The notes under the pieces: generated by a model | What the model was told of the DNA's origin: nothing | The model's database searches: none | What the model saw: only the letters and a program-made list of their open reading frames with translations | NCBI GenBank assembly: GCA_030829955.1 | Contig: JAURNY010000001.1 | Location: 1-64,000 of the forward strand | DNA from: Gammaproteobacteria bacterium | GTDB taxonomy: Bacteria > Pseudomonadota > Gammaproteobacteria > Eutrophobiales > Eutrophobiaceae | Direction of reading: 5' to 3' | DNA length: 64,000 bases | Position numbers and translations under genes: made by a program | In this document: in pieces, positions 37,996 through 47,063 of the stretch | Layout: each line of letters opens with the position of its first letter | How positions within the stretch are numbered: the first letter of the stretch is position 1

Positions 37996-38928
37996 ATGCA
38001 GTCTGATATTCAGAAAAACAATGTTTTAAAACGAGTTTACATCTGGTTGTTTAATCTTGAGTCAGAGGTATCTCATGGAGATATGACAATGGATAAAGCT
38101 CGTTTGTCTGTCTTTATATTGATGCATATTGCCTGCCTTGGTGTTTTTTTTGTTGGTTACAGTCATTTCGCGTTACTGGTCACGTTGTTTCTTTATGTTA
38201 GCCGTATGTTTTTTATTACTGCATTTTATCATCGTTATTTTTCTCATCGTTCATACAAAGTATCACGCCCGCTACAATTACTGATGGCAGTGGCTGGCTG
38301 TATGGCAGGACAGCGAGGGCCTTTATGGTGGGCTAGCCATCACAGACACCATCACAGTCATTCAGATACTGAGGAAGATTCGCATTCACCAAACCATGGT
38401 TTGCTAAATAGTCATATGCTCTGGTTTTTACGCCGAGGCAATTTTCCTGTTCTTTACTCCAGAGTAAAAGATTGGACACATTTCCCGGAACTGAAAATAC
38501 TTGAGAATATTGATTGGTTTCCTTTTACCTTACTTGGTATTGCCTGCTATCTCTTAGGAGATTTTTTTTATTTAAACTTTCCTCAGCTAGGGACAGATGG
38601 ATTGCAACTATTGGTTTGGGGGTTTTTTATTTCAACCGTGTTGCTATATCACGCAACGTATACGATTAATTCACTTTCCCACAAATTTGGTCGGCGTCGT
38701 TTTAATACCAGAGATGATAGTCGTAATAACTGGTTACTGGCATTAATTACATTGGGCGAAGGTTGGCATAATAATCATCATCGTTATCCCCATGCTGCCA
38801 GACAGGGTTTTTACTGGTGGGAAATTGATATTAGTTATTTAGTTTTATTATTTATGCGAAGGTTGGGTTTGATTAATTCCATGCAATCTGTACCAGCATC
38901 TGTTTATCTGGAAGCAGACCGGCGCTGA
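37996..38928 (+). CDS. membrane fatty-acid (acyl-CoA-type) desaturase
   Basis: The three histidine boxes of the di-iron desaturase family are present: HRYFSH (residues 79-84), HHRHH (115-119) and HNNHH (about 257). Four hydrophobic helices surround them. It should introduce a double bond, probably at delta-9, into a membrane acyl chain. It is first in a nine-gene operon; its TGA overlaps the ATG of the FAD enzyme (TGATG), so the desaturated chain is plausibly the substrate of the pathway. Confidence 0.9.
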   Translation: MQSDIQKNNVLKRVYIWLFNLESEVSHGDMTMDKARLSVFILMHIACLGVFFVGYSHFALLVTLFLYVSRMFFITAFYHRYFSHRSYKVSRPLQLLMAVAGCMAGQRGPLWWASHHRHHHSHSDTEEDSHSPNHGLLNSHMLWFLRRGNFPVLYSRVKDWTHFPELKILENIDWFPFTLLGIACYLLGDFFYLNFPQLGTDGLQLLVWGFFISTVLLYHATYTINSLSHKFGRRRFNTRDDSRNNWLLALITLGEGWHNNHHRYPHAARQGFYWWEIDISYLVLLFMRRLGLINSMQSVPASVYLEADRR

Positions 38929-40178
38929 TGCATATTGCCATTATAGGTGGCGGTATTGCCGGCATGACAGCAGCCTATTATCTATCCAGAAAGCACGATA
39001 TTACATTGTATGAAGCTGGTGATTATATCGGTGGTCATGCCAACACGGTAACTGTACTTGAGAAGGACAAACAGTTTTCTGTTGATACTGGTTTTATTGT
39101 CTTTAATGAAAATAATTATCCAAATCTTTGTCAGTTGTTTGATGAATTAGGTGTTGAATCAATTAATACCGACATGAGTTTTAGTGTGCATTGTGAAGCT
39201 ACAGGTTTGGAGTATAACGGCACATCACTGAATAAATTATTTTCCCAGCGACGCAATATATTCAGCTTGTCTTTTTTAAAGATGTTGAAAGATATTTCCC
39301 GATTTCATAACGATGCCATGTTGGCATTAGCAAATGGCTTGAGTGATACCATCACTGTCGAGGAATATGCCAGAACGCAATGTTATTCAAAGCAGTTTAT
39401 TGAACACTACCTTGTACCTTTAGGCGCCTCATTATGGTCAAGCCCGGCAGATCGTTTCCGACAATTCCCCATGCTATTTGTAATCGAGTTTTTAAATAAT
39501 CATTGCATGTTGCAAGTAAACGATAGACCACAATGGAAGACGGTTAAGGGCGGATCGCGTGAATATGTGCGTCGTTTAACATCATCTTTTATTGATAGCG
39601 TTCATTTGAATCAGGCAGTAAAGGCAGTAACGCGTAAGAACAACAAGATTGAATTGCGACTAAATAATGATCAAGTTGAGGAATTTGATGAGGTAGTGAT
39701 TTGTTGTCATTCGGATCAGGCATTGAAATTATTAACGAATGCAGAGACTAAAGAAAGGGAGATACTCGAGAGTTTTCATTATCAACTTAATGAAGCGGTA
39801 CTGCATACGGATACGAATGTATTACCAAAGAAAAATAATGCCTGGGCAAGCTGGAATTATCGAATTCCTGCCGAGCAGAATGATCATGTTTCCGTAACGT
39901 ATAACATGAATATGTTACAGAGCCTTGATTCAGACAAGACGTACTGCGTTTCCTTAAACCAGACAAAACATATAGATAAAGACAAAATTATTAAACGCAT
40001 TATTTATCATCACCCTCAATTTTCGCCAGGTCGTTCAGTTGCCCAGTCACAACATAACGAATTAATACGGTATAAGGGCATATCCTATTGTGGTGCTTAT
40101 TGGGGTTATGGTTTTCATGAAGATGGTGCTAGCAGTGCGCTGAATGTTTGTAATGGTTTTGATGTGGAGACGACATAA
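38928..40178 (+). CDS. FAD-dependent oxidoreductase (amine-oxidase-like)
   Basis: The Rossmann motif IAIIGGGIAGMTAAYYLSRK is at the N-terminus and the second FAD contact near the C-terminus is GYGFHEDGASSALNV. It belongs to the flavoprotein group that travels with DUF1365 and CFA-synthase-like genes in many proteobacteria. The known companion pathways act on unsaturated phospholipid acyl chains; desaturation or oxidation of such a chain is inferred here. The stop and the next start share a base (TAATG). Confidence 0.87.
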   Translation: MHIAIIGGGIAGMTAAYYLSRKHDITLYEAGDYIGGHANTVTVLEKDKQFSVDTGFIVFNENNYPNLCQLFDELGVESINTDMSFSVHCEATGLEYNGTSLNKLFSQRRNIFSLSFLKMLKDISRFHNDAMLALANGLSDTITVEEYARTQCYSKQFIEHYLVPLGASLWSSPADRFRQFPMLFVIEFLNNHCMLQVNDRPQWKTVKGGSREYVRRLTSSFIDSVHLNQAVKAVTRKNNKIELRLNNDQVEEFDEVVICCHSDQALKLLTNAETKEREILESFHYQLNEAVLHTDTNVLPKKNNAWASWNYRIPAEQNDHVSVTYNMNMLQSLDSDKTYCVSLNQTKHIDKDKIIKRIIYHHPQFSPGRSVAQSQHNELIRYKGISYCGAYWGYGFHEDGASSALNVCNGFDVETT

Positions 40179-40954
40179 TGTTCAGTTGCATTTACACAGG
40201 TAAAGTCATCCATCATCGATTATTACCGCATAAACATCGGTTCAGTTATCGTTTGTTTATGGTGTCTCTTGATCTGCAGGAATTACCGACATTATTTGAT
40301 CGATTTAAATACTGGGCGTATGAAAAAACAGCAATCGCCACATTCAGGCGTAAAGATCATTATGGTGAAGCAGGAGAATCACTCTATCAATCTATAAGTA
40401 AGCTTGTTGAACAGGAAACCGGTAATAGACCGGTTGGTTCGATCACATTAGTTACCCATCTGCGTTACTTTGGCTACATCATGAACCCTGTTAGTTTTTA
40501 TTTTTGCTGGGACAAGGAAAGAACATATATAAAAACGATTGTCGCAGAGGTGCATAACACACCTTGGGGTGAGCAGCACTGTTATGTATTAAATGGTGAT
40601 ATTCATCCAGGTGCTAACCGAAAATTTGAATTCGATAAAGCATTTCATGTTTCACCTTTTATGGATATGCAACAACAATACTGCTGGAGCTTTAATTGTC
40701 CAGGCGATGAAATTCATATCGCTATGCAAAGCTTTGAAAATACTGAGCGCAAATTCATAGCAACCATGCGCTTGCAACAAAAAGAAATAACTCAACAAAA
40801 TTTAAATGGTGTCCTTTTTCACTATCCATTTATGACTATTAAAGTGATTGCTGCTATCTACTGGCAGGCACTGCGTTTGTGGTGGAAGAAGACTCCTTTT
40901 TATGAATACCCGAAACACAAATCAAGGCAGGAGGCTAAACTTGAGAATAGTTAG
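40178..40954 (+). CDS. DUF1365 family protein
   Basis: A 258-aa soluble-looking protein with the family landmarks HRFSYRLFMVSLDL, LVTHLRYFGYIMNPVSFYFC and AEVHNTPWGEQHCYVL. DUF1365 is nearly always found between the FAD enzyme and a CFA-like methyltransferase, as here. Its biochemical role is not established. Its 3' end overlaps the next gene by 14 bases and contains that gene's ribosome-binding site. Confidence 0.9.
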   Translation: MFSCIYTGKVIHHRLLPHKHRFSYRLFMVSLDLQELPTLFDRFKYWAYEKTAIATFRRKDHYGEAGESLYQSISKLVEQETGNRPVGSITLVTHLRYFGYIMNPVSFYFCWDKERTYIKTIVAEVHNTPWGEQHCYVLNGDIHPGANRKFEFDKAFHVSPFMDMQQQYCWSFNCPGDEIHIAMQSFENTERKFIATMRLQQKEITQQNLNGVLFHYPFMTIKVIAAIYWQALRLWWKKTPFYEYPKHKSRQEAKLENS

Positions 40955-42230
40955 CGTATTTCAGGATCGTTATCCACGAGAACAGAGAAGTCGAATTATG
41001 CATCGTTTGCACTATGTTATTCGTCAACAAATGCAGAAAAAACTTGAAGGGATCAAACACGGTTCAATCATGATAACCGATGCCTGGGGTAGCTGGTGTC
41101 TGGGTGATGGAGTTGAAAATACAGTCAATATTACTATTCATGATTCAATGTTTTACTGGCTGGTTTTTCGTAATGGCAGTAATGGGGCGGCTGATGCTTA
41201 CCGTAAGGCATATTGGGATTGCTCAAGTTTAAATAAACTGTTCGCTATCCTGATAAATAACACCGACAAGCTTGATGCAATGGAAAGTGGCTTGGCAAAA
41301 TTAGGTGTATTAAAAGACAGGTTATTTCATAAACGACGTTCAAATACACAAAGCGGTAGTCAACAGAATATCCATGATCATTATGATTTGGGTAATGATT
41401 TATTTGAACTGTTTCTTGATGAAACAATGACATATTCATCAGCCATATTTCCAGATGACAATGCATCGCTATATGACGCTTCAGTTAATAAGCTCGATTT
41501 AATCTGTAAAAAACTTGATCTGCAGCCTTATCATCACATCGTTGAGATTGGTACAGGCTGGGGTGGTTTTTCCATGCATGCTGCTAAACACTATGGCTGC
41601 AAAGTAACGACGACTACCATTTCTCAAGAACAGCATGATCTTGCTAAAAAGCGTATTGCTGAAGCAGGGTTCTCTGATCAAATAGAGTTACTGTTAACCG
41701 ATTATCGTGAATTAGATGGTCAATATGATCGTCTGGTTTCAATTGAAATGATCGAGGCTGTAGGACATGAGTTTTTGCCTGACTACTTTTCTAAATGCGC
41801 ATCGTTATTAAAACCCGATGGTCAGATGTGTATTCAGGCGATTGCCATGCCTGATAACCGTTATGAAGCCTATTTAAAAACCCCGGACTTTATTCAACGT
41901 TATATCTTTCCCGGCAGTTGTTGTCCGGCGTTGTCAGCTATGACCAATGCTGTAGCCAGAACTGATTTAACTGTTTCGCATATTGAGGACTATGCACCAG
42001 ACTATGCGAAGACATTGCAATGTTGGCTGCACACTTTCATGCAAAAGGAAAATGAAGTCTATGAGCTTGGATATTCGAAATCGTTCTATCGTATGTGGGA
42101 ATATTATCTTGAATATTGTACTGCTGGTTTCGCCGAACGTTATCTTGGTTTATTGCAAATTGTTTTAAACAAACCTGCCTGTCGTCGTGAGTTAACGATG
42201 ATGAAAACCGGGAGTGATCATGTCGGTTAA
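40941..42230 (+). CDS. CFA-synthase-like SAM methyltransferase
   Basis: It has an N-terminal CFA-synthase-type domain, then HYDLGNDLFELFLDETMTYS and the SAM site HIVEIGTGWGGFSMHA. I chose TTG at 40941 because a perfect AGGAGG lies 6 bases upstream (40929-40934); an ATG at 40902 would be longer. Compared from memory with E. coli Cfa, the bicarbonate ligands Cys139 and His266 are replaced by Ser (YSSAIF) and Gln (CIQAIA), so it may add a methyl without ring closure. It is 429 aa. Confidence 0.88.
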   Translation: MRIVSVFQDRYPREQRSRIMHRLHYVIRQQMQKKLEGIKHGSIMITDAWGSWCLGDGVENTVNITIHDSMFYWLVFRNGSNGAADAYRKAYWDCSSLNKLFAILINNTDKLDAMESGLAKLGVLKDRLFHKRRSNTQSGSQQNIHDHYDLGNDLFELFLDETMTYSSAIFPDDNASLYDASVNKLDLICKKLDLQPYHHIVEIGTGWGGFSMHAAKHYGCKVTTTTISQEQHDLAKKRIAEAGFSDQIELLLTDYRELDGQYDRLVSIEMIEAVGHEFLPDYFSKCASLLKPDGQMCIQAIAMPDNRYEAYLKTPDFIQRYIFPGSCCPALSAMTNAVARTDLTVSHIEDYAPDYAKTLQCWLHTFMQKENEVYELGYSKSFYRMWEYYLEYCTAGFAERYLGLLQIVLNKPACRRELTMMKTGSDHVG

Positions 42231-42786
42231 TAACATAATTAACTTTGTTGGTTTTCAGATCGTTTGGTTCGCTGCTGTACTGGGGGCTGCCAATGCTATG
42301 CCATGGACAGGCGTTATAGCCATTTTAATATGGTTGGCAGTGCACTTATCTGTTCATCGAAAACAGTTAATTCAGGAAGTGGGACTTATTATTTTCGCAG
42401 CCTTACTCGGTTACAGTCTGGATTCAATACTGGTGTTATTAAATGCAATTCAATTTCCCGAACATGCACAACTTGGTTATCCGTCTACATTATGGATGGT
42501 GGCATTATGGATAAACTTCGCAACAACAATTCGCCATAGTTTGTCATGGTTGAATCATCGTTACTTTTTAATGACGTTTGTCGGTGGTGTTTCTGGTGCG
42601 CTTGCCTACTGGGCTGGCGTACAACTGGGCGCATTGTTATTTAATGATACTGTCATTGCCTTATTTTCTATCTTTTCAATGTGGTTTTTCGCGTTGCCAT
42701 TGTTGTATGTATTTTCCAATCGCTTTTTTACTTTTCAGAAAACGCACAATCATTCAGTTTCCTTACAGGGAGGCACATCAACATGA
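42220..42786 (+). CDS. DUF2878 family membrane protein
   Basis: About 188 residues, mostly hydrophobic, with five or six transmembrane helices and conserved-looking WMVALWINFATTIRHSLSWL. It fits the DUF2878 proteins that accompany this lipid operon in other gammaproteobacteria. GGAGT precedes the ATG at 42220; the start overlaps the methyltransferase by 11 bases, and the stop overlaps the next ATG (ATGA). Function unknown. Confidence 0.82.
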   Translation: MSVNNIINFVGFQIVWFAAVLGAANAMPWTGVIAILIWLAVHLSVHRKQLIQEVGLIIFAALLGYSLDSILVLLNAIQFPEHAQLGYPSTLWMVALWINFATTIRHSLSWLNHRYFLMTFVGGVSGALAYWAGVQLGALLFNDTVIALFSIFSMWFFALPLLYVFSNRFFTFQKTHNHSVSLQGGTST

Positions 42787-43562
42787 TGGAAGTTATTTAT
42801 CCTGTGTTGATAGCAAGTAGCTTAATAATGTTGTTGTTATGGTTTATACAACTAAAAACACACAATGCCGGCACGGTTGATGTTGCCTGGTCATTTGCGA
42901 CAGCGTTGGCAGGAATCTGGTTTGCGTATACAGTAATTGAAGGTTATTGGTTAAGAAATCTCATCGTCGGCATGATGATTGGATTATGGGGTGCTAGATT
43001 AGGCATGTATCTTTTTCGACGTGTCATGTCTGAAGCGGAAGATGGACGTTATCGTTATATGCGTGAAAGTTGTGGATCTTATGCGCAGGCTGTCATGTTT
43101 GTGTTTTTCCAGATTCAGGCAGCTTGGGCAATCTTGTTTGCATTACCCATACTTGTTGCAGTGACCAATCCTGCAGAATCATTGCTATGGACTGACTATA
43201 TTGGAGTCGTTATATGGCTGTTTGCCATGAGTGGCGAACTCATTGCGGATAGACAGTTAAGTGATTTTCGCAATAATCCCGACAACAAAGGCATGGTATG
43301 TAAACAGGGATTATGGCGTTATTCCCGCCACCCAAACTACTTTTTTGAATGGCTGCACTGGTTTGCCTATATCTCTATTGGGGCGGGATCAGATATCTGG
43401 TGGTTAGCCTGGTTAATTATGGTGCTTATGCTGGTTTTTTTATTAAAGATTACGGGTGTACCACACACCGAAAGTCAGTCATTGCGATCACGCGGCGATG
43501 CCTATCGACAGTATCAAAGAGAAACCAGTGTCTTTATTCCCCTTCCTCCAAAAAATGCTTGA
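42783..43562 (+). CDS. DUF1295 family membrane protein
   Basis: A 259-aa membrane protein with six or seven helices. Its C-terminal part, NKGMVCKQGLWRYSRHPNYF followed by FEWLHW, is the signature shared with steroid 5-alpha-reductase and isoprenylcysteine methyltransferase relatives. It may reduce or methylate a lipid at the membrane. I chose the ATG at 42783 with GGGAGG upstream; the frame is open to 42681 but overlaps DUF2878 coding sequence. Confidence 0.87.
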   Translation: MMEVIYPVLIASSLIMLLLWFIQLKTHNAGTVDVAWSFATALAGIWFAYTVIEGYWLRNLIVGMMIGLWGARLGMYLFRRVMSEAEDGRYRYMRESCGSYAQAVMFVFFQIQAAWAILFALPILVAVTNPAESLLWTDYIGVVIWLFAMSGELIADRQLSDFRNNPDNKGMVCKQGLWRYSRHPNYFFEWLHWFAYISIGAGSDIWWLAWLIMVLMLVFLLKITGVPHTESQSLRSRGDAYRQYQRETSVFIPLPPKNA

Positions 43563-43571
43563 GGTTTTTTT

Positions 43572-44615
43572 ATGACGACAGCAATGAATTATGCAATTGA
43601 TTTAAGTGAACGCGGAATGATTCCCGATCCGATATTACGAAAAAGTATTCGGCATTTGGTTCAGCAGCGATTGAAAGAAATAAAAGCGAATGATTGTGAA
43701 TATGGTTCAGCTATTAGTCATGATTTTGTTGCCATGATGAATGAGTCTCCAATCGCGCCTTTGCCTGATAAAGCAAATGAACAACATTACGAAGTACCAA
43801 CGGACTTATTTCGTTTAACGCTTGGGCAACATATGAAATACAGTAGTTGTTATTGGCAAGATGATGTGATTCATCTAGACCAGGCTGAAGCAGATAGTTT
43901 ACAGCTAACCTGTGAGCATGCAGATGTGCAGGATGGTATGGATATACTGGAATTGGGCTGTGGCTGGGGATCGTTGAGTCTTTGGATGGCCAGTCATTAT
44001 CCGAACGCAAACATTACTTCTGTTTCCAATTCACATTCGCAACGTGAATATATTATGCATCAGGCAATTGAAAGGGATATTCATAATCTTGAAGTGATTA
44101 CGGTGGATATGAATGATTTCAGGATTGATAAAACATTTGATCGCGTTGTATCTGTAGAAATGTTTGAGCATATGCGTAATTACAAAAAGCTTTATGCAAT
44201 GATCGCGGACTTACTTAATCCCGGCGGACATTTCTTTAAACATATATTTGTACATCGTGCTGTACCTTATGAGTTTTTAGTGCGTGATGAATCAGATTGG
44301 ATGAGTCAGTACTTTTTTTCTGGGGGCATTATGCCATCTGATGAGTTGCCATTATTCTTTCAGGATAAACTTGCTATAAAAAATCGTTGGCGCTGGAATG
44401 GTACACACTATGAAAAGACAGCAAATGCCTGGCTTGCGAATATGGATGCGCATAGTGATCAAATCATGCCATTACTTGCCAACACTTATGGAAAAGATAA
44501 TGCGATGAAATGGTTTATGCGTTGGCGAATGTTTTATATGTCCTGTGCAGAATTGTTTGGTTATGGCAATGGACAACAATGGTGGATAAGTCATTATTTG
44601 TTTGAGAAGAAATAA
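43572..44615 (+). CDS. second CFA-like/coclaurine N-methyltransferase-type methyltransferase
   Basis: The SAM motif DILELGCGWGSLSLWMASHY is followed by VVSVEMFEHM and FFKHIFVHRAVPYEF. This is the bacterial group resembling plant coclaurine N-methyltransferases and CFA synthases, without the long N-terminal CFA domain. Unlike the first methyltransferase it keeps a His in the FKH position, but the YSSCYW motif again lacks the bicarbonate Cys. GAGG precedes the ATG. It lies 9 bases after DUF1295. Substrate unknown; a lipid is likely from context. Confidence 0.87.
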   Translation: MTTAMNYAIDLSERGMIPDPILRKSIRHLVQQRLKEIKANDCEYGSAISHDFVAMMNESPIAPLPDKANEQHYEVPTDLFRLTLGQHMKYSSCYWQDDVIHLDQAEADSLQLTCEHADVQDGMDILELGCGWGSLSLWMASHYPNANITSVSNSHSQREYIMHQAIERDIHNLEVITVDMNDFRIDKTFDRVVSVEMFEHMRNYKKLYAMIADLLNPGGHFFKHIFVHRAVPYEFLVRDESDWMSQYFFSGGIMPSDELPLFFQDKLAIKNRWRWNGTHYEKTANAWLANMDAHSDQIMPLLANTYGKDNAMKWFMRWRMFYMSCAELFGYGNGQQWWISHYLFEKK

Positions 44616-44630
44616 TTACTGGACTATTTG

Positions 44631-44954
44631 ATGCTAAAGTCTTTTGCGATTTTTTCAATTTGCCTGATGTTGACGGCGCTAGGCTATGGTTTTATCTATG
44701 GGGAGTTGTCGGAAGAAAGCAATATCTTGATGAGCTTGCCTTGGGGGCGAGTCACGATAATCGATTTTTATACTGGCATCGCAATTTTTTCCAGTTGGGT
44801 GATGTTTAGAGAACAGAATGCATTAATTAGTCTTATATGGGTAATCGCTTTTATCTTTACCGGCAATCTTGCTACGGCAATCTATTTACTCAAGGCAATT
44901 ATAGAAGCAGATGGTGACCATCAGAAATTATTATTCGGGTTGAAACGATCATGA
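44631..44954 (+). CDS. small membrane protein, DUF1475-like
   Basis: A 107-residue protein with three hydrophobic helices and LPWGRVTIIDFYTGIAIFSS, which resembles DUF1475 proteins. I chose the ATG at 44631 rather than the TTG just before it. The stop overlaps the start of the next gene (ATGA). It may assist a lipid enzyme in the membrane; no function is known. Confidence 0.7.
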   Translation: MLKSFAIFSICLMLTALGYGFIYGELSEESNILMSLPWGRVTIIDFYTGIAIFSSWVMFREQNALISLIWVIAFIFTGNLATAIYLLKAIIEADGDHQKLLFGLKRS

Positions 44955-45658
44955 AGTTAAAGAATCTGGCTGGCATAGTAATTGTTTTGTGTTCATCTCA
45001 ATTATATGCCGATGAAAAAATTCGTGAGCGAGTTGGTGTTGCCAAAGATAGTAAAACGGGTGAGATGTTGTATACAGAAAGTCATCTGGAGACATATCGT
45101 TATGGCAATATTATTAAAGATGAAGTGAGTTACCGTGACCCGGATAATAATATTATTGCCAGCAAAGAAGTCGATTACACGGTACATAGCATAATGCCGG
45201 ACTTTAAATTAGTTAATCATAAAACCGGTCATCTTGAACAGGCGACAAAATCCACTAAAGAATTAACAGTCAAGTTTACTCGAAATGATTCTGCGGAAAT
45301 AACTCAGAAAACGATTGAACTACCTGAACAGGCAATTATCGATGCGGGATTTGATCAATTTGTTATTAAACATTGGAATGAACTAATAGAAGGCAGGAAG
45401 CTGGTGCGAAAAATGTTAATACCAAGTATGCAAACATTTATTGAATTTCGTATTTATCAATTTGAAGTAGACAGACAAAAAAATGAACGCACATTAATCG
45501 TTGAACCTAATAGTTTCCTCGTTCGATTTGTCGCAGATGAATTAAAATTAAAATATGATTTTGACAAGCCACGGCTTTATAGCTTTGAAGGCATCTCAAA
45601 TATGCGTGATAGTAGTGGCGAAAATTACAAAGTGATTATCACATTTGAGCGCGAGTAA
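44951..45658 (+). CDS. predicted secreted protein of unknown function, end of the lipid operon
   Basis: I do not recognise this family. A signal peptide (residues 1-20, ending LYA) precedes about 215 mostly beta-type residues with alternating charged and hydrophobic positions and no cysteines after the leader. It is thus likely periplasmic and soluble. Four-base overlap with the preceding gene shows it belongs to the operon; lipid binding or transfer is a guess from that context. Confidence 0.75.
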   Translation: MKLKNLAGIVIVLCSSQLYADEKIRERVGVAKDSKTGEMLYTESHLETYRYGNIIKDEVSYRDPDNNIIASKEVDYTVHSIMPDFKLVNHKTGHLEQATKSTKELTVKFTRNDSAEITQKTIELPEQAIIDAGFDQFVIKHWNELIEGRKLVRKMLIPSMQTFIEFRIYQFEVDRQKNERTLIVEPNSFLVRFVADELKLKYDFDKPRLYSFEGISNMRDSSGENYKVIITFERE

Positions 45659-46138
45659 GATAAATGGCTTCATGAGGATAATATCAGTTAGCCTGCATTA
45701 TTTATCGTAAAAATTACGAATAGTCTTTAAGACTTTAATGTTGTTTTGCAGCATTAAAAATTTCTTCACATTTTCACTTTTAAGTCCTGAAACATCACCT
45801 ATACTAATCCCCAACTCACATAGTTAAATCATTTATGGTTTGATGTATTTCTAGTTTATATGATGGGAGTTGGCAGATGTATAGAAACACATTTCCTAGA
45901 TCCGGTTCACCTACATGTATGCCAATAACGTATGGTCTCAAACGTAATGCTAGATTAGGCTCAAAGTTACCCAAATTCCATAATACAAATTTTTTATTAT
46001 CTACTTATGAAAGCAAAAAAATCAGACTAAATATCCTATCCTCTAATTTAGTTAGCTCCCTTTACGGGGTATTGTGTCTTTTCTCGGGATGGTTAATATT
46101 TATTTCAATATAATGTGATCGAGAGCGATATTTAACAT
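45659..46138. other. spacer after the lipid operon
   Basis: The 480 bases hold a 9-bp stem with a 5-nt loop (45735-45743 with 45749-45757, one G-T pair), followed by AAATTTCTTC, which may be a weak operon terminator. A doubtful 78-codon frame is listed separately. Nothing else is evident. Confidence 0.5.
45877..46113 (+). CDS. doubtful small open reading frame
   Basis: A 78-codon frame starts at an ATG with GGGAG 8 bases upstream and ends in a hydrophobic stretch (LYGVLCLFSGWLIFISI) that could be a membrane helix. The first 60 residues are basic with no family resemblance, and codon use is ordinary for AT-rich spacer. It could be a small membrane protein or chance. Confidence 0.3.
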   Translation: MYRNTFPRSGSPTCMPITYGLKRNARLGSKLPKFHNTNFLLSTYESKKIRLNILSSNLVSSLYGVLCLFSGWLIFISI

Positions 46139-46999
46139 ATGGAAACCAGGTTCCACATTGTTGCATTATTAATATTCATTCTTTCACCAGTATTAGCGAA
46201 TTCTGGCGCCAAGGATATTGCTAGAGAGCAGGAAATTGCCAAGCAGCTTGAGGCAACAGCAAATGAAACTGAAGTCATTTGGCTAGAGGCTGATCAACAG
46301 CAATTTATTGGATTATTTAGAGCGCAAACGCAGCAGAAAGCAGCGGGTGCAATTATTCTGTTACACGGCATGGGTGGTCATGCTGATTGGCCTTATATCA
46401 TCTCACCATTACGCGAGGCCTTGCCGGAACAGGGCTGGTCAACATTATCTATTCAGTTACCGGTTTTGGCCATGGATAATCCAATTGAAAACTATGGTGT
46501 CACATTAGATGCAGCGGCAAACCGTTTGGAGGCTGCCATTAGATATTTACGCGCGCGAAAGTTTTTAAATATTTTTGTTGTTGGTCACAGTTTTGGTGCA
46601 GCGACGGCCTTATATTATCTGAGCAATGGTCAACGTCCGAAAATATTGGCATTGATCAGTATTGGTTTACAGGAATATGTATTTTTAAAACCTGCGATAA
46701 ATACGTTCAATTTATTAGAAAAAGCACGATTACCAATCCTGGATATTTTTGGAGAACTTGATTATAGGGAAGTCATTGATAATGCGCGTATTCGTCGGCT
46801 TGCTGCGAATAAGGGTAATAATAATAAATATAAACAAATTGAAATCGTTGGTGCCGGTCATAATTTTCTGAAGATGGAAGAAATGTTGGCAAAACATATA
46901 CATGGTTGGCTTGACAAGGCATTTCCGGTTGTGTCGATTATGGTTAATGAAAATTTTGATGGTAACCAGTCGGAAAAAGAAGCAGATAAAGCCGAATAA
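46139..46999 (+). CDS. alpha/beta hydrolase, DUF3530-like
   Basis: A signal peptide (residues 1-21) precedes an alpha/beta-hydrolase fold: AIILLHGMGGHADWPYIISP carries the oxyanion region, VVGHSFGAATALYYL the nucleophile Ser, DIFGELDYREV the acid and GAGHNF the His. So the full triad is visible. The layout fits DUF3530. It is probably a periplasmic esterase or lipase-like protein; the substrate is unknown. Confidence 0.82.
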   Translation: METRFHIVALLIFILSPVLANSGAKDIAREQEIAKQLEATANETEVIWLEADQQQFIGLFRAQTQQKAAGAIILLHGMGGHADWPYIISPLREALPEQGWSTLSIQLPVLAMDNPIENYGVTLDAAANRLEAAIRYLRARKFLNIFVVGHSFGAATALYYLSNGQRPKILALISIGLQEYVFLKPAINTFNLLEKARLPILDIFGELDYREVIDNARIRRLAANKGNNNKYKQIEIVGAGHNFLKMEEMLAKHIHGWLDKAFPVVSIMVNENFDGNQSEKEADKAE

Positions 47000-47063
47000 T
47001 CTTGAAGACATTATATCAGTTAAAGTAATCTGTTAATAAGAATGCAGACTAGAGGAGAGTAGA

